Below, one piece after another: positions 6,958 through 16,734 of a stretch of 46,218 bases of DNA (position 1 is the first letter of the stretch; every line of letters begins with the position of its first letter). The notes under the pieces were generated by a model, which saw only the letters and a program-made list of their open reading frames with translations, searched no databases and had not been told where the DNA came from. A program made the position numbers and the translations under genes. The DNA lies in the NCBI GenBank assembly GCA_024401025.1, contig JAKSLV010000001.1, positions 70,643 to 116,860 of the forward strand, given 5' to 3'. Origin of the DNA: Bacteroidales bacterium. Lineage in GTDB: Bacteria > Bacteroidota > Bacteroidia > Bacteroidales > UBA3824.

Positions 6958-8430
6958 ATGAGACTATCGCAGATTTTGGAGCGTATCGAGGTTGCCGGCA
7001 TCACAGGCAATCCCGACATCGAGATATCAGACATCACCTCCGATTCCCGGAGTGTGGATGGCTCAAAGCTTTTTGTGGCAATGCGCGGCACCAGGGTCGA
7101 CGGTCACGGGTTTATAGCCGATGTGGTGGCCCGGGGCGTGGCGGCGGTGGTGTGCGAGCAAATCCCGGATAATCTGCCGGCATCAGATACAGTATTTGTA
7201 AGGGTGTCTGATACTGCTGATGCTATTGGAAAAATCGCGTCGGCCTTCTTCGGCTATCCCTCCGAGCGTCTTACTCTTGCAGGAGTTACGGGCACCAACG
7301 GCAAAACCACTACGGCCACTCTTCTCTACAAGCTTTTCAAGAGCTTCGGCTACAAGGCCGGACTGCTGTCCACCGTGGAAAACTACGTGGACGATGCTGT
7401 GTATCCTGCCAAGCAGACCACTCCCGACCCCATCACCATCAACCGTCTGATGGCCCAGATGGTGGAGGCCGGATGCCAGTACTGCTTCATGGAGGTAAGC
7501 TCCCACTCGATAGTGCAGAAACGCATCTCGGGCCTCAGGTTTGCCCTCGGAATATTCTCCAACATAACCCTGGACCACCTCGACTACCACAAGACATTCC
7601 AGGAATACATCAGGGCCAAGAAGATGTTTTTCGACAATCTGCCCTCTGATGCTTTCGCCCTTGTAAACACCGACGACAAGAACGGCCGCGTGATGGTTCA
7701 GAACAGCAAGGCCATTGTAAAGACATACGGACTAAGGGGATTCAACGACTTCAACGTAAACATTCTGGAATGTAGCCTTGAGGGCATGCTCCTTAATGTG
7801 TGCGGCAGGGAGATGTGGACATTCCTTCCGGGAAAATTCAACGCATACAACATATTGGCCGTATACAGCTCGGCGGTATTGCTTGGACAGGATCCCGAGC
7901 AGGTGCTCACCAGCCTGAGCGCGTTGCACTCGGTGCGCGGACGTTTCGATATCGTAAACATTGCCGGCAAATCTGCCATAGTGGATTACGCACACACGCC
8001 CGACGCCCTCGAGAACGTTATCTCCACCATCAACCAGATCCGTCAGGACATGAACCGCCCGTCCACACTTATTACAATATGCGGCTGCGGCGGCGACCGC
8101 GACAGGAGCAAGCGCCCCATAATGGCGCAGCTTGCGGTAAAGCTCTCCGACAAGGTGATCCTTACATCCGACAATCCACGCACCGAGGACCCCGAGGCCA
8201 TACTCGACGAGATGATGGCAGGCCTCAAACCCGGCGACATGGCCAAGACTCTCCGCATATCCGACCGAAAGTCGGCCATACAGACCGCCTGCATGATAGC
8301 CCAGCCCGGCGACATTATCCTGATAGCCGGAAAGGGCCATGAGGATTATCAGGACATCATGGGCGTAAAACACCATTTCGACGACAAGGAGATTGTTACA
8401 GAACAGCTTAAACTTCAGATTGCCAAATAA
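6958..8430 (+). CDS. murE: UDP-MurNAc-L-Ala-D-Glu:diaminopimelate ligase
   Basis: 490 residues, usual length. ATP-binding loop GVTGTNGKTTT at about 109-119, the middle-domain motif NITLDHLDYH near 202-211, and the DNPR motif at 405-408 (DNPRTEDP), whose Arg selects meso-diaminopimelate over lysine. The enzyme adds the third residue of the stem peptide in the cytoplasm. The ATG at 6958 is preceded by AAGGAGACGG, one of the few clear Shine-Dalgarno-like sites in the window. Gap to ftsI is 24 bases and mraY follows after 39. Confidence 0.97.
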   Translation: MRLSQILERIEVAGITGNPDIEISDITSDSRSVDGSKLFVAMRGTRVDGHGFIADVVARGVAAVVCEQIPDNLPASDTVFVRVSDTADAIGKIASAFFGYPSERLTLAGVTGTNGKTTTATLLYKLFKSFGYKAGLLSTVENYVDDAVYPAKQTTPDPITINRLMAQMVEAGCQYCFMEVSSHSIVQKRISGLRFALGIFSNITLDHLDYHKTFQEYIRAKKMFFDNLPSDAFALVNTDDKNGRVMVQNSKAIVKTYGLRGFNDFNVNILECSLEGMLLNVCGREMWTFLPGKFNAYNILAVYSSAVLLGQDPEQVLTSLSALHSVRGRFDIVNIAGKSAIVDYAHTPDALENVISTINQIRQDMNRPSTLITICGCGGDRDRSKRPIMAQLAVKLSDKVILTSDNPRTEDPEAILDEMMAGLKPGDMAKTLRISDRKSAIQTACMIAQPGDIILIAGKGHEDYQDIMGVKHHFDDKEIVTEQLKLQIAK

Positions 8431-8469
8431 AGACTCAAGAAACAAAACACGTTATAATCAACCATAAAA

Positions 8470-9720
8470 ATGCTATACTATTTGTTCGAATACCTTCAGC
8501 AGTACGACTTCCCCGGAGCGAGGCTGTTCAGCTACATATCGTTCAGGTCGGCCACTGCTGTCATAATATCGCTGATTGTTACAATGACATTCGGCAAGTT
8601 CATGATAAGGTTCCTTAGGAGCCGCCAGATAGGCGAGAGCGTCCGCACACTATACCTCGACGGGCAGAATCAGAAGGCCGGCACACCCACTATGGGAGGC
8701 CTTATAATAATAGCGTCGATCCTGATACCCGTGCTGCTGCTCTGCCGGCTCGATAATATTTACGTTATCCTGCTGATATTCACCACTGTGTGGCTGGGTT
8801 TCCTGGGCTTCATGGACGACTACATCAAGATATTCAAGAAAAACAAGGACGGACTCAGCAGCCGCAAGAAACTGGCTGGACAGATTCTTCTGGGCGTGGT
8901 GATAGGCCTGTTCATATACCTGAGCCCTGATATCGTGGTTCGCGAAAACGTAAAGGTGGATACATCCAACCTTACCGAGATGCTGGATTCCGACAGCAAC
9001 CCCAGCGAGGTGGTGGATGCCAAAACCGTTGACGTAAAGTGCCTGAAAACCACAGTGCCGTTCCTGAAGAACAACGAGTTTGATTACGCCAAGGTGCTAT
9101 GGTTCCTTGATCCCGAAAAATACGGCTGGGCCATCGGCATAGTATTCATCCTGGTGGTTACGTTCATCATAACCGCCGTAAGCAACGGAGCCAACATCAC
9201 CGACGGACTCGACGGTCTGGCGGCGGGCACATCGGCGGTATCAGCCACCACGCTGCTGATATTCGCATACGTATCGGGCAATGTGATATTCTCGCAATAC
9301 CTCAACATCATGTACATCCCCGGAGTGGGCGAGCTGGTGGTGTTCTCGTCGGCCTTTATCGGCGCCACATTCGGATTCCTGTGGTTCAACTCGTATCCGG
9401 CGCAGATATTCATGGGCGATACTGGCAGCCTCACCATCGGCGGCATCATAGCTGTATTGGCGGTGCTGGTGCGCAAGGAGTTGCTGATACCCATCTTCTG
9501 CGGAATTTTCGTGGTGGAGAACCTTAGCGTGATACTCCAGGTATGGTGGTACAAGCGCACGTTCAAGAAATACGGACAGGGCCTCCATCTGTTCCTGATG
9601 GCGCCGCTCCACCATCATTACCAGAAAAAGGGAATGCCCGAGGCCAAGATAGTGACGCGTTTCATCATCGTGGCGCTGATACTTGCCGTGGTATCGGTGC
9701 TTACACTTAAGATAAGATAG
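8470..9720 (+). CDS. mraY: Phospho-MurNAc-pentapeptide translocase
   Basis: 416 residues, a polytopic inner-membrane enzyme that transfers phospho-MurNAc-pentapeptide to undecaprenyl phosphate, forming lipid I. Catalytic motifs: FMDDY (Asp 116-117), [10 protein letters not shown] (242-251) and [10 protein letters not shown] near the C-terminus. Most MraY proteins are about 320-360 residues; the extra length is a hydrophilic insert at about 155-220 between membrane helices, which is known in Bacteroidota MraY. The gene lies between murE and murD as expected. Confidence 0.97.
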   Translation: MLYYLFEYLQQYDFPGARLFSYISFRSATAVIISLIVTMTFGKFMIRFLRSRQIGESVRTLYLDGQNQKAGTPTMGGLIIIASILIPVLLLCRLDNIYVILLIFTTVWLGFLGFMDDYIKIFKKNKDGLSSRKKLAGQILLGVVIGLFIYLSPDIVVRENVKVDTSNLTEMLDSDSNPSEVVDAKTVDVKCLKTTVPFLKNNEFDYAKVLWFLDPEKYGWAIGIVFILVVTFIITAVSNGANITDGLDGLAAGTSAVSATTLLIFAYVSGNVIFSQYLNIMYIPGVGELVVFSSAFIGATFGFLWFNSYPAQIFMGDTGSLTIGGIIAVLAVLVRKELLIPIFCGIFVVENLSVILQVWWYKRTFKKYGQGLHLFLMAPLHHHYQKKGMPEAKIVTRFIIVALILAVVSVLTLKIR

Positions 9721-9752
9721 TTTTTCATCATCAAAAAAAATATAAGCATACA

Positions 9753-11093
9753 ATGAGCAAGCTTGTGATATTGGGAGCCGCCGAGAGTGGCATAGGAGCC
9801 GCAGTGCTCGGCAAGAAGATGGGATACGATGTTTTTGTATCCGACTATGGCAAGATAAAGGACAGCTACCGTCAGGTTCTCGACAGCCGCGGACTCTGCT
9901 ACGAGCAGGGCGGACACTCCGAGGACAGGATTCTTGATGCCGACATCATCGTGAAATCGCCGGGCATCCGCAACGACGCGCCCATAGTAGCCAAGGCCGT
10001 GGCCAAGGGCATTCCCATACAGTCGGAGATAGAGTTTGCCAGCAAGTATGCCAGCGCCAAGTATATATGCATTACCGGCAGCAACGGCAAAACCACCACT
10101 ACCGAGCTTACATACAAGATCCTGCGCGATGCCGGATACAACGTGGGCCTGGGTGGCAACATAGGCAAGAGCTTTGCCCTTCAGGTGGCCGAGGACAGTT
10201 TCGACTACTACGTGCTGGAGCTCTCTAGTTTCCAGCTCGACAATATGTATGATTTCCGTGCTGATGTGGCCGTGCTCATGAACATCACCCCCGACCACCT
10301 CGACCGCTACGACTACAAGATGGAAAACTACGCCGATTCCAAGTTCCGCATCACTCAGAACCAGAAGCCCGGCGACGCATTCATTTACTACGCCGAAGAC
10401 CCCGTTACCATAGAGCAGATGGCCAAGCGCACATTCTCGCAGAAGCTTCTGCCATTCTCTCTTGATGCCAAGCCTGCCAGCGGCGCCCACTATTTCCAGG
10501 GCGGAAACCTTGTTGTAAGCTGTCAGGGAGCTGATACTGAAGTATCAGCCAAAGACTTCAAGCTGATGGGCCGCCACAACAGGTGCAACATCATGGCCGC
10601 CACGCTGGCCGCAATGCAGGTGGGAATTCCGCTCGATAAGATAAAGCAGAGCATAGACTCCTTCATGCCGTTGGAGCACAGGGTGGAACCTTGCGGAGTG
10701 GTGGACGGCGTGTCGTGGATAAACGACAGCAAGGGCACCAACGTGGATTCGGTATGGTATGCCCTCGATACAGTGGGCGATGGCGTGGTGCTGATACTGG
10801 GCGGTGTCGACAAGGGCAACGACTATTCTCAGCTGTATCAGCTCGTAAAGAAAAAAGTAAAGGCCATAGTGGCTATGGGTGTGGACAACGCGCCTATCCA
10901 CAAGGCTTTCGACGATATGATAAAGGTGGTGGACGTGCGCAGCATGGCCGAGTGCATACAGGTGTGCCGCTCTCTGGCTGTGCCGGGCGATACCGTGCTG
11001 CTATCGCCGGCTTGTGCAAGTTTCGACCTCTTCAGCTGCTACGAGGACAGGGGCGACCAGTTCCGTGCGGCTGTAAAGGCAATGATGGCATGA
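9753..11093 (+). CDS. murD: UDP-MurNAc-L-alanine:D-glutamate ligase
   Basis: 446 residues. Rossmann-like N-terminus (LVILGAAESGIGAAVLG), ATP loop ITGSNGKTTTTE at about 107-118, NITPDHLDRY near 177-186, and a C-terminal domain with WINDSKGTNVDSV and LILGGVDKGNDYS, all MurD signatures. It attaches D-Glu to UDP-MurNAc-L-Ala. Spacing to mraY is 32 bases and to ftsW 30. Confidence 0.97.
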   Translation: MSKLVILGAAESGIGAAVLGKKMGYDVFVSDYGKIKDSYRQVLDSRGLCYEQGGHSEDRILDADIIVKSPGIRNDAPIVAKAVAKGIPIQSEIEFASKYASAKYICITGSNGKTTTTELTYKILRDAGYNVGLGGNIGKSFALQVAEDSFDYYVLELSSFQLDNMYDFRADVAVLMNITPDHLDRYDYKMENYADSKFRITQNQKPGDAFIYYAEDPVTIEQMAKRTFSQKLLPFSLDAKPASGAHYFQGGNLVVSCQGADTEVSAKDFKLMGRHNRCNIMAATLAAMQVGIPLDKIKQSIDSFMPLEHRVEPCGVVDGVSWINDSKGTNVDSVWYALDTVGDGVVLILGGVDKGNDYSQLYQLVKKKVKAIVAMGVDNAPIHKAFDDMIKVVDVRSMAECIQVCRSLAVPGDTVLLSPACASFDLFSCYEDRGDQFRAAVKAMMA

Positions 11094-11123
11094 CCCCATG
11101 CCTTGTATGTATAAAAAAAGTGA

Positions 11124-12371
11124 ATGAATATGGAAGATTTTGCAGTAACAACCGACACCGCAGCCAACCAGAACAAGTGGCTGCGCATGTTCAAGGGCGA
11201 CCCCGTGATATGGTTCATGGTGGGCATACTGATGCTTGTGGGCATTGTGGAGGTGTATAGCGCCACATCCATGCTGGCCTGGAAGGAGCAGCATGGCAAT
11301 ACCACATATTATCTGGTGAAGCACCTCGGATTTGTATTCATGGGCTTCCTGGTGATGGTGGGATTGTGCCGCGTGTCGTACAAGTTGCTGTTCAAGGCCT
11401 CCAACGTGGGCCTGTATATATCTGTGGTGCTGCTGTTTCTCACCATCTTTACCGGATCGTCCACCAACGATGCGCGCAGGTGGTTTACCATTCCGCTCAT
11501 AGATATATCGTTCCAGACCAGCGATTTGGCCAAGCTTACGCTTATGATATACCTGGCCAAGGTGTTGTCTACCTGTCAGAATACGTTGGAATCCAAGAAG
11601 TTGGTGTTCCGCAAGTGCATGATTGCCATATTGGCGGTTTGTGTGCTGATACTGCCCTCCAACCTATCTACCGCGCTGCTCATAGGCGGCACCAGCGTGA
11701 TGCTGATGCTTGTGGGTCAGATTCCGGTAAAATGGATTGGCATCATGGTGGGCGGTCTGCTGCTGGCCGGAGTGCTGTTTATTGGCGGATGCAAGCTGGT
11801 GGGATTCCACACCCGTCTTGATACCTGGGTAACGCGTATCACCACATACTCGTCGAGCGATGCCGACAAGTCGGGCGCCGACTATCAGAGCGAGCAATCT
11901 AAGATAGCCCTCTCCAGGGGCGGCATACTGGGTCAGGGTGTGGGCAAGAGCCTTCAGCGAAACGCCATTCCGCATCCATATTCCGATTTTATCTTCGCCA
12001 TCGTGGTGGAGGAGACCGGTCTCATGGGAGGCATTGTGGTGGTGGCCTGCTACATAATATTCTTTTTCCGGTGCGTCAGGATTGTGAAAACCACGGAGCG
12101 AACGTTCCCGGTGTTCATAGTGGTGGGGCTGTGTCTGAATATCGTATTGCAGGCCGTGTCGCACTTTCTTGTGGTGGCCGGCATAGTGCCCGTTACGGGA
12201 CAGCCGCTGCCCTTCGTAAGCATGGGAGGTACGTCGCTGCTGTTCAACTCGGTATCTATAGGCATCATCCTTAACATATCTCGCTATGCTGGCAAGAAGG
12301 AGACCGTTACCGAGATAGAGGAGGAGCCAGTGCAGGAGGAGATTCAGGATTTCCCCTTCATGGCGGGATAG
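11124..12371 (+). CDS. ftsW: Septal peptidoglycan glycosyltransferase FtsW
   Basis: 415 residues with many hydrophobic helices. SEDS-family features include the N-terminal IWFMVGILMLVGIVEVYSA, the DARRW motif after the third or fourth helix (TNDARRWFTIP), GGILGQGVGKSLQR in the large extracytoplasmic loop, and the C-terminal PLPFVSMGGTSLLFNSVSIGIILNISR. FtsW polymerises lipid II at the septum together with FtsI. The start could be ATG 11124 or the in-frame ATG 11130 two codons later. A SEDS paralogue (RodA) is the only alternative, and the dcw position argues for FtsW. Confidence 0.96.
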   Translation: MNMEDFAVTTDTAANQNKWLRMFKGDPVIWFMVGILMLVGIVEVYSATSMLAWKEQHGNTTYYLVKHLGFVFMGFLVMVGLCRVSYKLLFKASNVGLYISVVLLFLTIFTGSSTNDARRWFTIPLIDISFQTSDLAKLTLMIYLAKVLSTCQNTLESKKLVFRKCMIAILAVCVLILPSNLSTALLIGGTSVMLMLVGQIPVKWIGIMVGGLLLAGVLFIGGCKLVGFHTRLDTWVTRITTYSSSDADKSGADYQSEQSKIALSRGGILGQGVGKSLQRNAIPHPYSDFIFAIVVEETGLMGGIVVVACYIIFFFRCVRIVKTTERTFPVFIVVGLCLNIVLQAVSHFLVVAGIVPVTGQPLPFVSMGGTSLLFNSVSIGIILNISRYAGKKETVTEIEEEPVQEEIQDFPFMAG

Positions 12372-12409
12372 CCAAATGCTGTATTATTATTAATTCATGA
12401 TTGAAGAAT

Positions 12410-13501
12410 ATGAAAGTTCTAATAGGAGGAGGCGGTACAGGCGGACACGTGTTTCCTGCCATAGCTATCGCACAGGCTCTCAGGAAGAAGCAGCCTGATA
12501 TCGACATACTGTTTGTGGGCGCACAAGACAAGATAGAGATGGAGAAAGTGCCAGCTGCCGGATTCAAGATCATAGGATTGCCGGCTGCCGGATTCCAGCG
12601 CAAGAATATCTTCAGGAACATCACTCTGCCATTCAAGCTTATCAAGTGCATGGCAAAGGCCCGCGGCATTATCAAGGATTTCCGTCCCGATATCGCCGTA
12701 GGCGTGGGCGGATATGCCAGCGGCCCCATCCTGAGGGCTGCCGCCAAGCAGGGCGTGCCCATAGTTCTTCAGGAGCAGAACTCCCATGCCGGAGTCACCA
12801 ACCAGATACTCTCCAAGAAGGCCTCTAGGATTTTTACAGCCTACGACGGCATGGAAAAGTATTTCGACGCCTCCAAGATAAAGTTCACCGGAAATCCGGT
12901 GCGCTCCGATATTGCCGACAATGCCTGCACCCGCGAGGAGGCTCTCAGCGAGTTTGGCCTCAGCCCCGACAAGCTTGTGGTTCTGTCGGTGGGCGGAAGC
13001 CTGGGCGCCGGCACCATCAACAAGAGCATAATGGCACACCTCGACGAGTTTCAGGAGGCCGGAATCCAGATTATCTGGCAGACTGGCAAATACTATTACG
13101 ACGACATCATGGCTAGGTTTGATAAGGACCGCTACACCAACATACATCCAATGGCATTCGTAAAGCGCATGGATTTGGCCTACAAGGCTGCTGATGTGGT
13201 TGTTAGCCGTTCGGGTGCGCTCTCGGTATCTGAGCTTTGCCTGGCAGCCAAGCCTGTGATTTTTGTGCCATCGCCCAACGTGGCCGAAGACCATCAGACC
13301 AAGAACGCCATGGCGCTCGTAAGCAAGGACGCCGCGGCCATGCTGCGCGACTCCGAGGCCGAGCAGCAGTTTTTCTCCGCAGTATCAGCTCTATGTGCCG
13401 ACAACGTGAAAAGAGCAAAGTTCTCGGAGAATATTGCAAAACTAGCTGTAAAAAATTCAGCTGATTTGATTGCCGACGAGATTATTGGAATGGTAAAATG
13501 A
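12410..13501 (+). CDS. murG: Lipid II synthase (UDP-GlcNAc transferase) MurG
   Basis: 363 residues from ATG 12410 (an in-frame TTG at 12401 is less likely; the ATG puts the phosphate-binding loop at the N-terminus: MKVLIGGGGTGGHVFPAIAIA). Two GT-B domains: the N-terminal membrane-associated half includes VGVGGYASGP and the acceptor-side LQEQNSHAGVTNQ; the C-terminal half has SVGGSLGAGTIN and VSRSGALSVSELCL for UDP-GlcNAc binding. It converts lipid I to lipid II on the inner face of the membrane. The gene ends in TGA at 13499-13501, followed by an A+T-rich gap. Confidence 0.97.
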   Translation: MKVLIGGGGTGGHVFPAIAIAQALRKKQPDIDILFVGAQDKIEMEKVPAAGFKIIGLPAAGFQRKNIFRNITLPFKLIKCMAKARGIIKDFRPDIAVGVGGYASGPILRAAAKQGVPIVLQEQNSHAGVTNQILSKKASRIFTAYDGMEKYFDASKIKFTGNPVRSDIADNACTREEALSEFGLSPDKLVVLSVGGSLGAGTINKSIMAHLDEFQEAGIQIIWQTGKYYYDDIMARFDKDRYTNIHPMAFVKRMDLAYKAADVVVSRSGALSVSELCLAAKPVIFVPSPNVAEDHQTKNAMALVSKDAAAMLRDSEAEQQFFSAVSALCADNVKRAKFSENIAKLAVKNSADLIADEIIGMVK

Positions 13502-13554
13502 AAAAAAATTAATTTTTATTTTACAAAAATTATTTATTTTTAAAAAATTATTCG

Positions 13555-13562
13555 TATTTTTA
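13555..13562 (+). promoter_or_regulatory. Possible -7 box within the dcw cluster
   Basis: TATTTTTA in the very A+T-rich 83-base gap between murG and the lipoprotein gene is one base from TAnnTTTG and would start transcription about 15 bases before the ATG at 13585. No clear -33 TTTG. It may give the lipoprotein and murC-ftsQAZ a second promoter. Confidence 0.3.
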
Positions 13563-13584
13563 CGCTGAAAAAAATTGTAACGAT

Positions 13585-14481
13585 ATGAAAGACACAAAAT
13601 TTTATATAATGCTGGTGTTGGCCGTAGCATTTTCTGTAGTTTTGCAGGGCTGTGGAACATCTATCGGTGAGTCTCTGACACTCACAAAATCCAAGATCGA
13701 GAGCCGTCTTGCATTGCAGGGCGAGCTGCTGATGGACAATATGATAGACTCCTACAAGGAGTTGCAGGACATCAAGTTCGATGGCGAGTTCAGCGCCTCT
13801 CTCGCAGGCGTGTTGTCGGAATCGGGCGCGCAGTACGAGCCCAAGCAGCTTGTGGATTCGCTTACCCGCAAGAAGCTTCAGGTGCTATATCTCTACAAGC
13901 AGGCTCTCCATGAGTATGCCCTCCTGGCCGACGATGGCTTCACCGGCAAGCAGGCAGCCTTCGCAAGGTGCGGACAGTCTATCGTAGAGGCTTTCCAGGA
14001 TCTTAACGACCAGGACGCTCTGGCCGAGGTAAAGCAGATAGAGACTCACGTAAAATCCAACAGATACAACGAGAACCTTGTGGCTGGATACCTTTCTAGC
14101 GGTCTTGGAGTGATGTGGAACCGCGACGTGGCCGAGTGGCACAAGTCGGTGAACGCATCGTTTGTAGAGTATCAGAACAGTGTGGCTTCTATTCCCGACA
14201 ACGCATTCAACGAGGACAAGCTCCTCAAGTACGTTTATCAGCCATACGAGGGCAAGCACAACCTCGTGGAGGTATACAAGCTAAACCTCATAAAGGGCCG
14301 CCGCGACGTTCTCAACGCTTTCGAGATCCGCATCGACAACATCACAACAGCTCTCCAGTATCTGGGCCTCGCATTAACCGAGCTTCAGAAAAACAGTTTC
14401 GACAAGGACGTGGTGCTCAACTACGCCAACAGAATACAGGTGCTGCTAAACGACGAGAGCCTTCACAACACCGAGGAATAG
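13585..14481 (+). CDS. Lipoprotein of unknown function inside the dcw cluster
   Basis: 298 residues. Signal peptide with lipobox LQGC (Cys at 23), then a mature part that appears almost all alpha-helical, with no transmembrane segment and no motif I recognise. Only few cysteines or enzyme-like signatures are visible. It sits between murG and murC, where most dcw clusters have no gene, in the same direction and with a 36-base gap to murC. Codon use resembles its neighbours, so it is not an obvious recent arrival. The +2 residue after Cys is Thr, not Asp, and there is no acidic export tail, so a periplasm-facing lipoprotein is the simplest guess. A role in division or wall synthesis is suggested by position only. 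Confidence 0.85.
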   Translation: MKDTKFYIMLVLAVAFSVVLQGCGTSIGESLTLTKSKIESRLALQGELLMDNMIDSYKELQDIKFDGEFSASLAGVLSESGAQYEPKQLVDSLTRKKLQVLYLYKQALHEYALLADDGFTGKQAAFARCGQSIVEAFQDLNDQDALAEVKQIETHVKSNRYNENLVAGYLSSGLGVMWNRDVAEWHKSVNASFVEYQNSVASIPDNAFNEDKLLKYVYQPYEGKHNLVEVYKLNLIKGRRDVLNAFEIRIDNITTALQYLGLALTELQKNSFDKDVVLNYANRIQVLLNDESLHNTEE

Positions 14482-14517
14482 TTTTTTTAGTGGCAGGGAG
14501 GCCTTTTGAGAAAAGAG

Positions 14518-15927
14518 ATGAACTTTTTCGACAACATAGATAACGTATATTTCCTTGGCATAGGCGGCATAGGCATGAGCGCACTGGCAAGGTATTTCAA
14601 TAAGCTGGGCAAGAGCGTCAGCGGATACGACCTTACGAGGTCCGACCTCACAGACCGACTTGTGAGCGAGGGCATCAGCATATCGTATGCCGACAGCGTG
14701 GATTCCATACCCGCCGGGGTTAGGAACAATCTTGACAGAACTCTGGTGATATACACTCCGGCCGTGCCTGTCACCAACGAGATATTCGTGTATCTTCAGC
14801 AGTCGAAAGTAGAGATGCACAAGAGGGCCAGGGTGCTGGGCATGATAGCCGACAACTACAGCACGATAGCCGTATCAGGCACACATGGCAAAACCACCAA
14901 TTCGTGCGTGATAGCCAACATCCTGAGCTGTGCGGGAAAGGACAACTTCGCTTTCCTGGGCGGCATTTCCCGTAATATCGACAGCAACCTCATGATGCCG
15001 GAGGCAAGAGAGCGTTTCGAGTCGGCTGATACATGGCTTGTGGCCGAGGCCGACGAGTTCGACCGCTCGTTCCTTTGGCTGCATCCAAAAATTACAATAG
15101 TGACATACGTGGATGCCGACCATCTCGACATCTACAAGGACCGCAACGACATCATACAGACTTTCAACAAGTTTGTGGATCAGAACTCGGAGGATGGCGT
15201 TGTTATATTAAATAAGGTGGTGGATCCGCTGGTGAGGGTGGAAAAGTGCCGCAAGGTTACATATTCGGAATCTGATGCTTCGGCCGATTTCCATGCCGCC
15301 AACATCCGTCTCAGCAATGGCGTATACACCATCGACGCCGTTACACCGGAGGGCGTCATCAGCGATATCACGATAGGCGCCAAGGGCCGTGTAAACATCG
15401 AGAACACTATGGCATGCGTGGCCGCAGCGGTTTCCGCAGGCATCAGCCACGATAGCATACGCCAGGGCATAGCATCCTTCAAGGGTGTGAAACGCCGTCT
15501 GGAGTTCCACGTGCAGAAGGCTGGATGCACCTACATCGACGATTACGCACATCATCCAAGGGAGCTGATGGCCACCATAAAATCGGTGCGCGAGCTTTTT
15601 CCGGGCAAGAGGATAACGGGCATTTTCCAGCCTCACCTCTTTACACGCACAAGGGATTTCGCCGAGGGTTTTGCCGAGAGTCTCGATCTATTGGACGATC
15701 TGATACTCATGGATATATATCCGGCCAGGGAAAAACCGATACCCGGCGTGGATTCCAAGATGATAGCGGGCCTCATGCACAACAAGAATGTTACGCTTAT
15801 GAGCGACCACAAACAGATTGTGGACAAGGTTCTGGCCGACAAGGCCGAGGTGGTGTTAACTCTGGGAGCCGGAAGCGTCGACAAGCTGATAGCTCCATTA
15901 ACTAAAGCACTTAATGAAAAAGATTAG
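14518..15927 (+). CDS. murC: UDP-N-acetylmuramate:L-alanine ligase
   Basis: 469 residues from ATG 14518 (TTG 14506 would add four residues; MNFFDNIDNVYFLGIGGIGMS from the ATG is the homologue-like start). The Rossmann loop GIGGIGMSAL is at about 14-23, the ATP loop VSGTHGKTT at 119-127, then DEFDRSFLWLHP and the YIDDYAHHPRE motif typical of MurC. It adds L-Ala to UDP-MurNAc, the first stem-peptide step. The 3' end overlaps ftsQ by 14 bases, which points to coupled translation. Confidence 0.96.
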   Translation: MNFFDNIDNVYFLGIGGIGMSALARYFNKLGKSVSGYDLTRSDLTDRLVSEGISISYADSVDSIPAGVRNNLDRTLVIYTPAVPVTNEIFVYLQQSKVEMHKRARVLGMIADNYSTIAVSGTHGKTTNSCVIANILSCAGKDNFAFLGGISRNIDSNLMMPEARERFESADTWLVAEADEFDRSFLWLHPKITIVTYVDADHLDIYKDRNDIIQTFNKFVDQNSEDGVVILNKVVDPLVRVEKCRKVTYSESDASADFHAANIRLSNGVYTIDAVTPEGVISDITIGAKGRVNIENTMACVAAAVSAGISHDSIRQGIASFKGVKRRLEFHVQKAGCTYIDDYAHHPRELMATIKSVRELFPGKRITGIFQPHLFTRTRDFAEGFAESLDLLDDLILMDIYPAREKPIPGVDSKMIAGLMHNKNVTLMSDHKQIVDKVLADKAEVVLTLGAGSVDKLIAPLTKALNEKD

Positions 15928-16717
15928 CAACAGAAGCATAGGAAAACTGGTGTTTGCCGTGTCGCTTGCTATCGTGATATATCTGTCGCTAAACAAGTTT
16001 CATGAAACTGTGTTTCGCAGCATAGATATCAGCATACAGGATTCGCTTGAGCTCAACTTTGTCAACAAGAACGATGTGCTTGATATGGTGTACTCCAACA
16101 CGCCGTATGTATCAGGCTACAAGATGGACAATGTGGACATACATGTGCTGACAAAAGTTATAAAGGAGAATCCGTATGTGAGGAACGTGGCAATATACAA
16201 GACATTGTCGGGCAAGCTGAAGATCGACGTGCAGCAGCGCAAGCCGATTTTGCTGGTGATGGGCAACAAGCAGGACTACTACATCGACGAGGATGGCTGC
16301 GTGTTTCCGGCCAGCGACAAGTATCCGGCCCGCACTCTTGTGGTGACCGGATGCGTGCAGGATATGTTTGATTTTAATGCTCAGCCTTATTATCAGATAT
16401 ACAAGGGAAAGAATTCGGAGCCCAGTATGACTTTGGATCTCTTTAAGCTTGGACGCCAGATAATTACCGACGATTTTTGGCGCGACCAAGTCTCGCAGAT
16501 TTATGTTACTACACTTAACGAGTACGAGCTGGTGCCCATGGCTGGAAAACACATCCTGGCGCTGGGCTCCATCGACGATTACGACAGGAAAATGTATATT
16601 CTGAAGCAGTTTTATCTGAAGGGACTCAATAAGACTGGCTGGAACAGATATAGTCTGATCTCTGTGAAATACAACGGTCAGATAGTTTGCAAAAGAAATA
16701 AAGATAAGATTTCATAA
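15914..16717 (+). CDS. ftsQ: Division protein FtsQ
   Basis: 267 residues. Short cytoplasmic N-terminus (MKKISNRSIGK), one membrane helix at about 11-26, then a POTRA-like segment (IDISIQDSLELNFVNKNDVLDMVYSN to about residue 95, ending with VRNVAIYKTLSGKLKIDVQQRKP) and a beta-type FtsQ domain with YYIDEDGCVFPAS. The order and position between murC and ftsA are those of Bacteroidota FtsQ. It links FtsL/FtsB to the early divisome in the periplasm. Overlap with murC is 14 bases. Confidence 0.93.
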   Translation: MKKISNRSIGKLVFAVSLAIVIYLSLNKFHETVFRSIDISIQDSLELNFVNKNDVLDMVYSNTPYVSGYKMDNVDIHVLTKVIKENPYVRNVAIYKTLSGKLKIDVQQRKPILLVMGNKQDYYIDEDGCVFPASDKYPARTLVVTGCVQDMFDFNAQPYYQIYKGKNSEPSMTLDLFKLGRQIITDDFWRDQVSQIYVTTLNEYELVPMAGKHILALGSIDDYDRKMYILKQFYLKGLNKTGWNRYSLISVKYNGQIVCKRNKDKIS

Positions 16718-16734
16718 TAAAGAGTATTTTCATT

